From Thermoproteota archaeon (GTDB taxonomy: Archaea; Korarchaeota; Korarchaeia; Korarchaeales; Korarchaeaceae): a stretch of 64,000 nt of DNA. Within the stretch, counting starts at the first letter, position 1. Every line of letters begins with the position of its first letter. Shown here piece after piece: positions 47,827-57,041 of the stretch. The position numbers and the translations under genes were made by a program. The stretch covers positions 62,001 through 126,000 of the forward strand of contig JAOZGC010000001.1 in NCBI GenBank assembly GCA_027491915.1, in the 5' to 3' direction. The notes below the pieces were generated by a model. That model was not told where the DNA came from. It saw only the letters and a list, made by a program, of their open reading frames with translations, and did no database searches.

Positions 47827-49905
47827 ATGTTGGGATCCGGGTCTGGCTTCCCCAGGCTGCGCGCCGCGGCCCTGGTCGCCCTGCTCCTGGCCGCGGCGGC
47901 CCCGGCGGCCGCCGGGGATGGGATCAGGTTTACGCTCGTGATAAATCCGGGCAAGATATACCGGGGAACCGAGGTGAAGATATCCGGAATAATACCGAAT
48001 CACAACGCCTACGCCTGCTCGGAGCGGGTGAAGATAGAGGATCCGTCTGGACAGGTCGTCTCATCCGGGGACGCCCAGGACTGGCTGATTAACGACGACA
48101 CCAAGTTCAAGTACTCCTGGACCGTCCCGAGGGACGCGCCGACCGGGACCTACACCGCGAAGGTCGTTGTGGTCTGCCAGGGATACGACCCGAGCTGGGG
48201 TTCCAAGGAGCCGAGTTTCTCGGTCCTCAACCACCCCCCCGTGATAGGATCCGTGTCCGTAGGGCCGAGGAGGGTCAAGAGGACCAAGAAGGTGACCATC
48301 AGGATGAACGCCTCGGACCCCGACGGGACCATAAGCGAGGCTGGCGTCAGGGTGATCTCCCCCTCGGGGAACTCCTTCTCCGTTCGTCTGGAGGGCGGAT
48401 CGGCCTCCTGGTCCCCCCCTCCGGGGTGCGAGCTGGGGGACTACGACGTCGTCGCCTGGGTCGTCGACAACGACGGCGAGGAGGCCAGCAAGACGTACCG
48501 CGGCGCCTTCTCCGTCGAGAACGTCCCCCCGAAGATCGTCAACCTGACGGTCAGCCGTCCAAGATCCGGGAGGAAGGGGTGGGGCGTCCGGGCGTGCTCG
48601 ACCGACCCGGACGACTCCCCGGGCGGGGTCAACCTGTCCCTGAGGGTGACCTCGTCTCCCGGGGGGCTGCTGGCCTCCGGCTCAACCTCCAAGAAGTGCC
48701 TGAGCCTCAGCTTCTCTCCCCCGAGCAACGCGAGGACCGTGAAGATAGAGGCCAGGGCCGTTGACGGAGACGGCGGCGAGGGGAGGGCCTCCAGGACCAT
48801 CAAGCTGGGCGGGGGGAAGTCGCCCCCCGGATCCGGGCCCGGGTCGGGCGACTCCGACGAGCCGTCCGGCGACTTGCCGTCCGGGGAGCACGGGAAGGGG
48901 GTCGCCGGGATCCCGGAGGAACGGGTCGGTCCCGGGGAGGCGGCCGCCCCTCCGGGGGTGGAGCTGGGCTCCCTGACCCCGGCCCCCGGCGGCAAGCTGG
49001 AGGCCAGGTTCCTGGTCTACGGCCCTCCGGGGGTCACCGCCTCGGTGTGGGTCGGAAACAGCGGTGAGATCTCCACACTAGACGGGGAAATACCGGGGGA
49101 GCTGACCCTCGAGATCGACGCCCGAGGAATGGGAGAGGGAGACGAGCTAACGTTCGGCGCGAGGGTGTTCAGCGGGGTGAGCCTCGTCTGGGAGGGCCGC
49201 CTGTCCGCCGAGGTCCCCGGCTGGTCCGACCTGAGGCTGACCGTCGGCGACCCGTCCTGCACCGGCGGCATACCGGCGGAGGTGGCCAACCTGGGGACGG
49301 AGCCCGCCGAGGCCGAGGTGTCCGCCGAGTTCGGTGGGGACGTGTTCTGGGAGACCAACCTGACCCTGGAGCCCTGGGGCAGGTCTGAGCTGGAGGTCCC
49401 GCTGCCGCCCAACCTGTCGGGCGGGGCGATCTCCGTTTACGCGAGGCCCGTGGGCCGGGGTGATCTGAATCCCGGGGACAACAGGGCTTCCGTCGAGATC
49501 TCGTGCGCCGTCCGGTTGGACGTGGACGTGATTTCCCCGGGCGGCGGGATCGTCGAGGCGGACGTGACGGGCGACGTGGTCTCATTCAACTACACCGTCT
49601 ACGTGGACGGGATCCCCGTTGGTGGAGGATCATCCGACCTGACCGACGGGCGGGCGCGCCTCCGCCTGGACTCCGGCGGCTGGAACCTGAGCGCCGGCCC
49701 GCACGAGGTGAGGGTGGTGGTGGAGTCCTCGGGCCTGCGGGCGGAGGACTCGGCCCGCCTGTACGTGCCCTCCGGAGGGGGGGAGACGGGCGTGGGGGCG
49801 GCCTCCTGGTCTGACCTGGCGTCCGCGTTCGCCAGCCCTTACTTCCTGCCCATATACGCCGTCCTCGCTGCCTACCTGGTGAGGAGGAGGCTGGCCCACT
49901 CCTAA
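47827..49905 (+). CDS. Large secreted, C-terminally anchored protein with Ig-like domains
   Basis: This 692-residue protein has a signal peptide (residues 12-35, ALVALLLAAAAPAAAGDG), several Ig/cadherin-like beta domains (NHPPVIGSVSVGPRRVKRTKKVTI and NVPPKIVNLTVSRPRSGRKGW mark repeat starts at about 138 and 236), and a Gly/Ser/Pro linker near 335-360. More beta domains of CARDB type follow, then a single C-terminal transmembrane helix (FLPIYAVLAAYLVRRR). Cysteine pairs in two repeats may be disulfides. Function is unknown. It sits directly upstream of the MacB-like ABC genes and could be a substrate or partner. Confidence 0.8.
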   Translation: MLGSGSGFPRLRAAALVALLLAAAAPAAAGDGIRFTLVINPGKIYRGTEVKISGIIPNHNAYACSERVKIEDPSGQVVSSGDAQDWLINDDTKFKYSWTVPRDAPTGTYTAKVVVVCQGYDPSWGSKEPSFSVLNHPPVIGSVSVGPRRVKRTKKVTIRMNASDPDGTISEAGVRVISPSGNSFSVRLEGGSASWSPPPGCELGDYDVVAWVVDNDGEEASKTYRGAFSVENVPPKIVNLTVSRPRSGRKGWGVRACSTDPDDSPGGVNLSLRVTSSPGGLLASGSTSKKCLSLSFSPPSNARTVKIEARAVDGDGGEGRASRTIKLGGGKSPPGSGPGSGDSDEPSGDLPSGEHGKGVAGIPEERVGPGEAAAPPGVELGSLTPAPGGKLEARFLVYGPPGVTASVWVGNSGEISTLDGEIPGELTLEIDARGMGEGDELTFGARVFSGVSLVWEGRLSAEVPGWSDLRLTVGDPSCTGGIPAEVANLGTEPAEAEVSAEFGGDVFWETNLTLEPWGRSELEVPLPPNLSGGAISVYARPVGRGDLNPGDNRASVEISCAVRLDVDVISPGGGIVEADVTGDVVSFNYTVYVDGIPVGGGSSDLTDGRARLRLDSGGWNLSAGPHEVRVVVESSGLRAEDSARLYVPSGGGETGVGAASWSDLASAFASPYFLPIYAVLAAYLVRRRLAHS

Positions 49906-49906
49906 A

Positions 49907-49915
49907 ATTTTTAAT
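49907..49915 (+). promoter_or_regulatory. TATA box of the MacB-like ABC operon
   Basis: The AT-rich TTTTTAATA region is centred about 27 nt before the ATG at 49939. It starts right after the stop of the preceding gene and overlaps the left arm of the palindrome at 49914-49929. Confidence 0.6.
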
Positions 49916-49929
49916 ATCGATACCGATAT
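49914..49929. promoter_or_regulatory. Palindrome overlapping TATA and start region, candidate operator
   Basis: ATATCG-ATAC-CGATAT is a perfect 6-bp inverted repeat with a 4-nt spacer, lying between the TATA box and the predicted transcription start of the ABC operon. In archaea repressors often bind exactly there. Confidence 0.55.
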
Positions 49930-49938
49930 ATCCTCGCG

Positions 49939-50607
49939 ATGGGCCTGGCCTACGAGCTCAGGGGGGTGTGGAAGGTCTACGGCTCCGGGGAGGGGGCGGT
50001 GGCGGCCCTAAGGGGTATAGACCTGGACATAGAGGACTCGGAATTCCTGGCGATAATGGGGCCGTCCGGCTCCGGGAAGACCACCCTCCTCGACCTCCTG
50101 GGCCTCCTGGCCAGGCCGACCAGGGGATCCCTCAGGCTCTTCGGGGAGGACGTGACTGAGATCCCAGACTCCAGGTCCACCGAGATCAGGAGGAATACCA
50201 TAGGGTTCGTCTTCCAGACCTTCAACCTAGTCCCCTGGCTGTCGGCCCTGGACAACGTGGAGCTCGCCCTGGCCATAGGCGGCTACCGGGGGGACAGGAG
50301 GGAGAGGGCCAGGCGGCTCCTGGAGTCCGTCGGCCTCGGCGGGAGGCTGAACCACAGACCCTCCCAGATGTCCGGCGGGGAGCAGCAGAGGGTGGCCATA
50401 GCCAGGGCCCTGGCCAACGACCCCAGGATAATACTGGCGGACGAGCCCACGGGTAACCTGGACAGCGAGTCCGGGAGGAAGATAGTGGGCCTCCTCCGGG
50501 ACCTGTCCAGGTCCGGCAGGTGCGTCGTCATGGTCACCCACGACGAGGAGATGGCCGCGCTGGCGGACCGCATCGTGCGCCTGAGGGACGGGGTCATAGT
50601 GGGCTAG
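49939..50607 (+). CDS. ABC transporter ATP-binding protein, LolD/MacB type
   Basis: This 222-residue ATPase has Walker A GPSGSGKTTLLDLLG, Q-loop VFQTFNLVPWLSALDNVELAL, signature MSGGEQQRVAIARAL, Walker B IILADEPTGNLDSESG and switch His MVTHDEEMA. The EPTGNLD sequence and NLVPWLSALDNVE mark the LolD/MacB/FtsE group that energises mechanotransmission by FtsX-type permeases rather than import. The two following genes encode a surface protein and such a permease. The ATG at 49939 lies 27 nt behind a TATA box with an overlapping palindrome. Confidence 0.95.
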   Translation: MGLAYELRGVWKVYGSGEGAVAALRGIDLDIEDSEFLAIMGPSGSGKTTLLDLLGLLARPTRGSLRLFGEDVTEIPDSRSTEIRRNTIGFVFQTFNLVPWLSALDNVELALAIGGYRGDRRERARRLLESVGLGGRLNHRPSQMSGGEQQRVAIARALANDPRIILADEPTGNLDSESGRKIVGLLRDLSRSGRCVVMVTHDEEMAALADRIVRLRDGVIVG

Positions 50608-50639
50608 GCATCGGGAGATTCGGTTTGGAGGTGGTGGTG

Positions 50640-52208
50640 TTGGAGAGGTCTATTTCCGTCGTCGCCTCGCTGGCGCTGGCCTTGATCCTCGCCTCGGCGG
50701 TTCAGGTTAGCTCCAGGCCTGATGAGACCGACGTTGAGGTGGTTCGGGCCTTCTGGGCCACCCCGGGCGGCGGGAACCCGTACCCCGGGGTCGGCCCGGT
50801 CAGGCTCGTGGTCTACCTGAAGAACGTCGGGTCCGGCTCCATCAGACCCGACTTCATAATACTGCACATCCCCCGACCCCTGAGAACCGGGGAGGGGGAC
50901 AACCAATCCTGGATCAGCCCGGCAGGTCCCATATCTCCGGGCCAGACCGTGAGGCTGGACTTCGACCTCTACGTGCCGGCGTCAGCCAGGCCGGGGAGAT
51001 ACAACTTCACCTTGGAGCTGAACTACACCGAGGTCCGGGTCGAGAGGTTCAGGGTGGTCAGGGAGACCAGGGAGGAGGAGGTCAGCTTCTTGCTCGCGCT
51101 CAGGCAGGGTCCCGAGGTGAGGATGGTGATCTCGCCGCCGGAATCAGCTGAGGAGGGAGAGATATTCAAGGTCTGGCTGGTGCTCGACAACGTGGGATCC
51201 GAGCAGATATCCCTCCAGTCCCTGAGGGTGACCTCGCCCAACGCTGAGGTGCTCACCCAGGACCTGGGTTCCCCGGGCCAGCTGGCCCCCGGGGAGTCCC
51301 TGACGAGGGAGGTTTACGTCAGGGCCCCGCGGGATTCTCCCGACGAATGCGTTATACTGATAGCCTCCGCGACCTACGCCGTGGGAGGAGAGGCGAGGAC
51401 CGACGAGGCGACGGTCTCCATCCCCCTGTCCCCCCACAAGTTCCGCTTCTCCGTCGACGTCGATAGGAGCTCTCTGACCCCCGGAGAAGAGAACGAGGTC
51501 ACCATTTTCATCAGGAACGTAGGGTCCGCCGCCGCCGAGGACGTGGAGGTGAGCGTCGGGGCATCGGAGGGACTCACGGTGGTGGGCCCGTCCGAGTTCT
51601 GGCTTGGGGACATCCCCCCCGGGGGAGAGGCCGCCATCGAGGTGGATCTCCTCCCGATCGGATCGCTCCAGGCCTACACGATCGCCCTGACCATCTCCCC
51701 TTCAGACGGCGAGCCGGACGCGGTGACCGTCGGGTTCTCGTCCAGCGAGATGGGTAACGTCTCCATCGCGTCGCTGAAGGCCGAGTACGACGGGGAGAAG
51801 CTGAAGGTCAGGGGGGTACTGGCCAACTTGGGGTCTGGGACGGCCAGGTACGTCAACGTCAGCCTGACCTCGGGCCCGTGCAGGGGTGAGTCCAACTACA
51901 TAGGCGACCTGGATTCCGGCGAGACCTCCGGGTTCTACCTCTCCTGCGAGGCGAGTCTCGCGGGCGAGGAGGAGGTGACCGTCTCCGCCTACTACCAGGC
52001 CTCCCCCGGAGTCTGGAGGACGGCCACGAAGTCCACCACGGTGCTCGCTCCCGGATCGACCGGCGGACAGGGGGCCGCCGGGGCCGGGGGAGGGGGCAAC
52101 GTGAGCGGGGGCGGCGCCGGGGGAGGCATCTTGACCTACCTCGCGGCCGCGGCGGGCATAATATCAGGATTCTTCGCCGGCAAGATCTACGTCGAGAGGA
52201 GGAGGTAG
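50640..52208 (+). CDS. Surface protein with CARDB-type repeats, ABC system partner
   Basis: This 522-residue protein has a signal peptide (residues about 4-25). Three to four repeated Ig-like domains of the COG1361/CARDB type are signalled by LVVYLKNVGSGSI, VWLVLDNVGSEQI, VTIFIRNVGSAAAEDVEV and VRGVLANLGSGTARYVNV. A Gly-rich linker and a C-terminal transmembrane helix (LTYLAAAAGIISGFFAGKIYV) follow. It sits between the MacB-type ATPase and permease genes, so it is likely the extracytoplasmic partner or cargo adaptor, the place taken by MacA in bacteria. The TTG at 50640 was chosen since GGAGGTG lies 6 nt upstream; open frame further upstream overlaps the ATPase gene. Confidence 0.85.
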   Translation: MERSISVVASLALALILASAVQVSSRPDETDVEVVRAFWATPGGGNPYPGVGPVRLVVYLKNVGSGSIRPDFIILHIPRPLRTGEGDNQSWISPAGPISPGQTVRLDFDLYVPASARPGRYNFTLELNYTEVRVERFRVVRETREEEVSFLLALRQGPEVRMVISPPESAEEGEIFKVWLVLDNVGSEQISLQSLRVTSPNAEVLTQDLGSPGQLAPGESLTREVYVRAPRDSPDECVILIASATYAVGGEARTDEATVSIPLSPHKFRFSVDVDRSSLTPGEENEVTIFIRNVGSAAAEDVEVSVGASEGLTVVGPSEFWLGDIPPGGEAAIEVDLLPIGSLQAYTIALTISPSDGEPDAVTVGFSSSEMGNVSIASLKAEYDGEKLKVRGVLANLGSGTARYVNVSLTSGPCRGESNYIGDLDSGETSGFYLSCEASLAGEEEVTVSAYYQASPGVWRTATKSTTVLAPGSTGGQGAAGAGGGGNVSGGGAGGGILTYLAAAAGIISGFFAGKIYVERRR

Positions 52209-52257
52209 GACAGCCGAGACGGGCGATCGGACGGGGTGGAGTCGAAAGGGTGAGGCC

Positions 52258-53463
52258 TTGTCGCTCGGCGACATAGTCAGGTACTCGCTGAAGGCCTTCC
52301 TCAGCAGGAAGAGGAGGACCGTCCTTACCCTGACCGGGGTCCTGGTCGGGGTCCTGACGCTCACGGCCGTGGTCTCCGTGGCCGAGGGATACGGCTCCGG
52401 GGTCAAGAGCGTGATAAAGACTTCCAGCACCAGGCTGATCCTCGTGCTGTCCAGGTCCGAGCCCTTCGACGACATGGACGTGGAGTCCCTCTCCTCCGTC
52501 CCCGGGGTAGAGAGGGTCATGCCGCTCGTGAGGATCCCGGTCGAGGTCAGGGCCTTCGGCGGGACCTACACCATACTGGCCACGGGGATGGATCTCGACT
52601 ACCTGGAGGACGTGTTCCCCGGCATAAAGTTGGAGGACGGAGACTATCCGGCGACCAGGGCCAGCAGGGAGGCCGTGGTCGGCTGCCTGGCCCTGGGGAA
52701 CTACACCGGCGATATGGTGGGGGGGTCCGTCAGGCTCTCCCTGGGGCCGGTCTCGGAGAGGGTGAGGGTATCCGGCGTTGTGGCCCCATACGGGACCTCC
52801 TTCCTGGGAGACGTCGACAAGGGGATGATCCTCCCCATAGACTACGCCCTCTCCCTCTACCAGAGGGCGACCGGGTCGAGGGAGTACGGGGGGCTCGTCG
52901 TCATAGCCGAGGGCGCGGATCAGGTCGACGGGATAATCTGGGAGATAAGGTCCCTCTACGGGGAATCCGCCACGTACTTCGCCATGAGGGACATCCAGGG
53001 CGCGCTGGACACCGCCGTCAGGATGGCCGTCCTCGTGATGGGCGCCATAGCCTCCATGACCCTGGTCGTGGCCTCCATAGGCATCATGAACGCCATGTAC
53101 ACGGCGGTCACCGAGAGAACCAGGATAATAGGGGTCATGAGGGCCATGGGGGCCACCAAGAGGGACGTGGCCCTCATGTTCGTCTTCGAGGGAGCCCTCA
53201 TGGGGGCCATTGGGGTCTTCCTCGGCATGACCCTGGGATACGCCGCGGCGCACGTGCTGGCGGCGCTGTTCTTCGGTGGATCCTCCGTCCCATCCGGCCA
53301 CGGCCCCATGGCCGGCCAGACCCTATCCGTCACGCCGATCCTGCCGCCGGTCGACGCCGCCGCGATAGTGGCCGTCACCCTAGGAATAGCCACCCTGGGG
53401 TCGGTGCCCCCCTCGATGCAGGCGGCCAGCCTGGAGCCCGTGGAGGCCCTCAGATACGAGTGA
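52258..53463 (+). CDS. ABC transporter permease, MacB/FtsX type
   Basis: This 401-residue protein starts with a cytoplasmic helix and a first transmembrane segment (RTVLTLTGVLVGVLTLTAVVS). A large extracytoplasmic MacB_PCD-like domain spans about residues 45-240 (RSEPFDDMDVESLSSVPGVERVMPL). Three C-terminal helices follow, with the FtsX motif IGIMNAMYTAVTERTRIIGVMRAMGATKRDV just after the second. It works with the LolD-type ATPase in the same operon, probably moving or sensing substrates outside the membrane. The TTG at 52258 is preceded by GGTGAGG. Forty-nine nt separate it from the surface-protein gene. Confidence 0.94.
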   Translation: MSLGDIVRYSLKAFLSRKRRTVLTLTGVLVGVLTLTAVVSVAEGYGSGVKSVIKTSSTRLILVLSRSEPFDDMDVESLSSVPGVERVMPLVRIPVEVRAFGGTYTILATGMDLDYLEDVFPGIKLEDGDYPATRASREAVVGCLALGNYTGDMVGGSVRLSLGPVSERVRVSGVVAPYGTSFLGDVDKGMILPIDYALSLYQRATGSREYGGLVVIAEGADQVDGIIWEIRSLYGESATYFAMRDIQGALDTAVRMAVLVMGAIASMTLVVASIGIMNAMYTAVTERTRIIGVMRAMGATKRDVALMFVFEGALMGAIGVFLGMTLGYAAAHVLAALFFGGSSVPSGHGPMAGQTLSVTPILPPVDAAAIVAVTLGIATLGSVPPSMQAASLEPVEALRYE

Positions 53464-53537
53464 CTCCCAGGGTTTGGTGGGACCGATTCGGCCGCCGGTG
53501 ATCGGGCGGCGGGGGATCAATCGTTGGAGTGCGGAGG

Positions 53538-53636
<99 letters not shown>

Positions 53637-53671
53637 CTTCCCCCCTCTCCCTGACAATCGCGTCCCCCTCT

Positions 53672-55408
53672 TTATGTTTGCGCGAGCGCCGCGGCCGCGA
53701 GCGTCAGGGTCGGCAGGATCGATCCGAGGGCCACCAGCGGAATTCCGTACCCGGACACCTCGGCCGCGTAGGAGAGGCCGTTCATGGCGTCAGATCCGGC
53801 GAGACACACGTCCACATCCACCAGGGAGCATCTGACCTCGGACGGCCTGGCCCGGCGGACCGCCTCCCTCACGGCCGCCGCGGCGGCGGCCGCTATCTCT
53901 CTCCAGAGTCCCTCCCCCTCAGAGCCGACCTGGTTCACGGGCCTGCCGGGGCTCAGGGTGGCGTGGGTGTCCGTGGTGCATATCACCGGCAGCGCCCCCC
54001 CGCCAGCGCGGGTCACCTCCCCGCGGACGATCTCCCCGAGCCCGGGAACCATATTGTTACCGTCGAAGCACACGTACGCCGTCCCCTCGCCCATCACCTC
54101 AATGTAGAACGCTCTGATCCCGCCGGCGCCCACGCTCGGGACCACTATCTCGGCCTTCCCGAATCCAACCTTCGGGCGGTCCGTCCTCTCCGACCGGGCC
54201 GCCTCGACGACGGCCCTCTCCAGGAGGTTCACCAGGAGATCCTCTTCCTTGGAGAAGGCGGAGATCATCAGAGCGTCCTCCGGGTCTGAGAGGCTGTCAT
54301 GCCTGTCGATCACCAGCGGGACGACGTCCAATCCCCTGGCCTCGATCCTCCTCCTCAATCTCTCTTCGACCGACTTTGGAACGTCCTCCAGGGACGCCGG
54401 GTGGCCGGAAACCGTCGCCAGCACCCACCGGGAGAAGGCCTGGGCGGTCACCGTGAAGGGCCCCTCCCTCATGACCACGGTCTTTCCGACGGAGACCCGG
54501 GATCCCCGGGCCGAGCGGGCCGCCTCCGCTACCCTCAGGACGTCCCTCCTCGTGCAGAGGTTCCTGGAGTGGGTCCCGACCCTCCTCAGGTAGATGCCAG
54601 CCAGGCCCGCCCCCTCCACCTCCCGCACGACTATGGCCGGCCCATCAGAGCTCCCGACCCCGTCGAGCGGCCCCGGATGGAAGTCGGGCGCGACCAGGAT
54701 CCCCTGATCTGAGCTAGCCACGAAGACGGAGCACCTGCCCCTAACCCCGGACCTCTCCAGGCACCTCTCGAGCCCGGTCGGGTCCCCGACCAGCAGCACT
54801 CCCGTCAGCGCCCTCAGGCTCTCGACCCCGCCGCACCCCAGGAGCCCCCCGGATACCTCCCCCACCACCATCCAGGTAAGGGCGCCCGCGATCGCCGCGG
54901 CCGCGTAGGAAGAGGCGGCGACCAGCCCCCAGCGGATCGAGGCCGCCGAGGGGACCGCCGGTACCAGGGCCGCCAGGGAGCAGGCGGCCGAGCGGGCCCT
55001 CCCGGCCCCCATGGCTGGCGCGGCCAGGATCCTCAGGTATATGGAGGGGTAGACCGAGATCGCGGCGGCGGCCTCCAGCCCAACCCCAGCCCAGCTGAGG
55101 ATGGAGAAGACGGCGGCCGAGGGGAGGGCCGTCAGGGCGCCCAGCCAGATGGAGCGCCTCGCGTCGAGCGGGCCGCTCCCCCTCCAGACCGAAGTGGAAC
55201 CGACAAAGATGTTCAATGCAAAAAGCATGACCTCGAGCGTCGGTTCCCTAAATCCTCCCCTGAGGTACCCCCCCAAACCAGAGATTATGGAGACGAGGAA
55301 TCCGGCCGCCAGGGCCCGGATCACGCTTCCCAACCTGAATATCTTCTCCGCTGAACGGATAACCCCACCGCTGCTCCTATTGAACTCCAACTCGCTATCC
55401 CCCACCAT
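53672..55408 (-). CDS. DUF2070 family archaeal membrane protein
   Basis: This protein of about 578 residues has roughly seven transmembrane helices in its first 210 residues, followed by a large soluble C-terminal domain. The soluble part carries family motifs: PDFHPGPLDGVGSSDGPAIV (with HPGP), IDRHDSLSDPEDAL, YVCFDGNNM and TTDTHATLSPGRPVNQVG. The conserved His and Asp residues look like a metal-dependent active site, but no activity is known for DUF2070. The family is confined to archaea. The start is unclear: the ATG at 55408 is used here, while a TATA-like AATAAAAAT only 10-20 nt away could favour a GTG or TTG a little downstream. It is divergent from the Lrp regulator. Confidence 0.87.
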   Translation of the reverse strand: MVGDSELEFNRSSGGVIRSAEKIFRLGSVIRALAAGFLVSIISGLGGYLRGGFREPTLEVMLFALNIFVGSTSVWRGSGPLDARRSIWLGALTALPSAAVFSILSWAGVGLEAAAAISVYPSIYLRILAAPAMGAGRARSAACSLAALVPAVPSAASIRWGLVAASSYAAAAIAGALTWMVVGEVSGGLLGCGGVESLRALTGVLLVGDPTGLERCLERSGVRGRCSVFVASSDQGILVAPDFHPGPLDGVGSSDGPAIVVREVEGAGLAGIYLRRVGTHSRNLCTRRDVLRVAEAARSARGSRVSVGKTVVMREGPFTVTAQAFSRWVLATVSGHPASLEDVPKSVEERLRRRIEARGLDVVPLVIDRHDSLSDPEDALMISAFSKEEDLLVNLLERAVVEAARSERTDRPKVGFGKAEIVVPSVGAGGIRAFYIEVMGEGTAYVCFDGNNMVPGLGEIVRGEVTRAGGGALPVICTTDTHATLSPGRPVNQVGSEGEGLWREIAAAAAAAVREAVRRARPSEVRCSLVDVDVCLAGSDAMNGLSYAAEVSGYGIPLVALGSILPTLTLAAAALAQT

Positions 55409-55500
55409 CAAGAAACATTTTTATTCTACTTCCTGAGCGTGTTTATGCTGCCCAACGTATGTAGGGTGTGAGATGGATAGCGTGAGGGGTGATGTGAAGT

Positions 55501-55989
55501 ATGCCCAGACAGAAGGGTCTGACCGTGAAGGAGTTAAATATCCTCAGGAAGCTGGTCGACAACGGCCGCATCACCTACACCCAGATAGCCCGGGAGCTGG
55601 GCATGAGCCCCGCCGGCGTCATGAAAAAGGTTAAGCGGCTGGAGGAGCTCGGCCTCATCAAGGGGTACACGGCCATTGTCGACCACGGGATGCTCGGCAA
55701 GGGGTACAAGTACATAATCCTGGTCAAGACAGAGCCCGGCAAGCACACCGAGGTGGCCAAGAAGATAGCCGAGGTGGCCGCCGACAACGTTCTCGAGGTC
55801 CACGAGATAACCGGCCCCTTCGACATAGTGGTCAAGGCCCTGGCCGGGGATCAGGCGGAGCTCAACGACCTGCTCAAGAAGATAATGTCCATACCGGGAA
55901 TAAGGGAGACCAACACCTCCCTGGTGCTGGACACCGTCAAGGAGAGACCCTCCATAGTCCCGGAGAAGGTCCCCGGGGTAACGAAGTGA
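55501..55989 (+). CDS. Lrp/AsnC family transcription regulator
   Basis: This 162-residue protein has an N-terminal helix-turn-helix (ELNILRKLVDNGRITYTQIARELGMS, then GVMKKVKRLEELGLIKGY). A C-terminal RAM ligand-binding domain (YIILVKTEPGKHTEVAKKIAE, VLEVHEITGPFDIVVKALAGD) follows. Such regulators bind DNA as dimers to octamers and respond to amino acids. The ATG follows GGTGATGTGAAG. The closest divergent target is the DUF2070 gene. The 13-residue extension PSIVPEKVPGVTK after the domain is unusual but harmless. Confidence 0.95.
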   Translation: MPRQKGLTVKELNILRKLVDNGRITYTQIARELGMSPAGVMKKVKRLEELGLIKGYTAIVDHGMLGKGYKYIILVKTEPGKHTEVAKKIAEVAADNVLEVHEITGPFDIVVKALAGDQAELNDLLKKIMSIPGIRETNTSLVLDTVKERPSIVPEKVPGVTK

Positions 55990-56005
55990 GTCCCGGAACC
56001 TCCCG

Positions 56006-57001
56006 CTAGATCGGAGAGAACCACCTGCTGGGGAGTGGCCTCGAGCCTATCCCCAGCACCTTCTCTATGCTCTCCGCCAGCTCCCTGGTCCTGCCGGCCA
56101 CTGTGAGGGCCACCTCCGGGTCGGCCCTCTCGACCACCTCCAAGAGGCCCCAGTAGTCCGCGTGGGAGCTCAGGGGGAATGCCGCGGCCGACCTGGGCCG
56201 CCGGACCACGACCCACCCGGTCGCCACGGCCCTCTCCACCCGACTCCCGGGCCTCCACCCCGGGAACCTGTTCGACACCACCACGTGTCGTCCGCCACCC
56301 GGTCCCTCCGTGTAGTCCAGGTCGACGAAGCCGTCCAGGGCCCGGGTCACGGCCAGGGCCTCCCCGGACACCACCACCTCCATGTTGGAGAGCGAATTGA
56401 AGGTCTTTATCAGCTCCTGGGCCTTCCCCAGCGAGTACCCCCTTATGACCGGGACGGCGCCGGATCTCGCCACCGAGGCCGCCCACTCCACCACCTCCAG
56501 CCTTACCTCGTCCTGGTCGGGCAGGGCCAGGGAGGGGGATCCGTACGTCGACTCCACTATCACCACGTCCGACCTGGGGATGGAGTCCGGCGGCTCGACC
56601 GAGAGGCCCCCCCTCGGGTTCACGTCCCCGGTGTAGAGGATCCTCGCCTCTCCCTCTATCAGGAACATCGCCGACCCCGGAACGTGGCCGGCCGGCAGCG
56701 GGGTGACCCTCAGGTCCCCGAACCTCAGGGTCTCCCCGAAGCCCACCTCCGAGGGGACGCCCGGGGGCGTCCTGTACCTCACCCTCATTACGGCCGCGGT
56801 GGCCGGCGTCGCGTACACCGGCCCGATCGGCCTTCCCACGTCCCGCGGAACGTGGTCCGAGTGGGCGTGGGTTACGAGGGAGGGGACCCCCGCCTCGGTC
56901 CTCGCCGGGTCCAGCAGGATCCTGTCCTCCCCCTGAACCACCTCTATCCCGTTGCCGAGCCTTACCCTCAGGTCCGCCCCCCCGGCCCCCTCCAGAATCA
57001 T
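56006..57001 (-). CDS. Beta-CASP metallo-beta-lactamase RNA-processing exonuclease
   Basis: This 331-residue protein resembles archaeal mRNA 3'-end processing factors of the Ysh1/CPSF group. It has VTHAHSDHVPRDVG as the zinc motif, PAGHVPGSAMFLIEG, YTGDVNPRG, IVESTYGSP and the beta-CASP elements RGYSLGKAQELIKTFNS and FPLSSHADYWGLLEVV. It is short, without KH domains, so it is not the full aCPSF1. It probably cuts or trims RNA in the cytoplasm. The ATG at 57001 lies against the TTAATTAA element; a start some 30 nt downstream (CTG at 56971) would fit leaderless spacing better. Confidence 0.9.
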   Translation of the reverse strand: MILEGAGGADLRVRLGNGIEVVQGEDRILLDPARTEAGVPSLVTHAHSDHVPRDVGRPIGPVYATPATAAVMRVRYRTPPGVPSEVGFGETLRFGDLRVTPLPAGHVPGSAMFLIEGEARILYTGDVNPRGGLSVEPPDSIPRSDVVIVESTYGSPSLALPDQDEVRLEVVEWAASVARSGAVPVIRGYSLGKAQELIKTFNSLSNMEVVVSGEALAVTRALDGFVDLDYTEGPGGGRHVVVSNRFPGWRPGSRVERAVATGWVVVRRPRSAAAFPLSSHADYWGLLEVVERADPEVALTVAGRTRELAESIEKVLGIGSRPLPSRWFSPI

Positions 57002-57008
57002 TAATTAA
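57001..57008. promoter_or_regulatory. Palindromic TTAATTAA element, probable promoter of the Sec61 beta operon
   Basis: This AT-only 8-bp palindrome lies 37.5 nt before the ATG at 57042 and abuts the divergent ATG at 57001. It may serve both directions. Confidence 0.5.
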
Positions 57009-57041
57009 GTGATTCTCGCGCTGCCCCCGGGTGACCCGATC

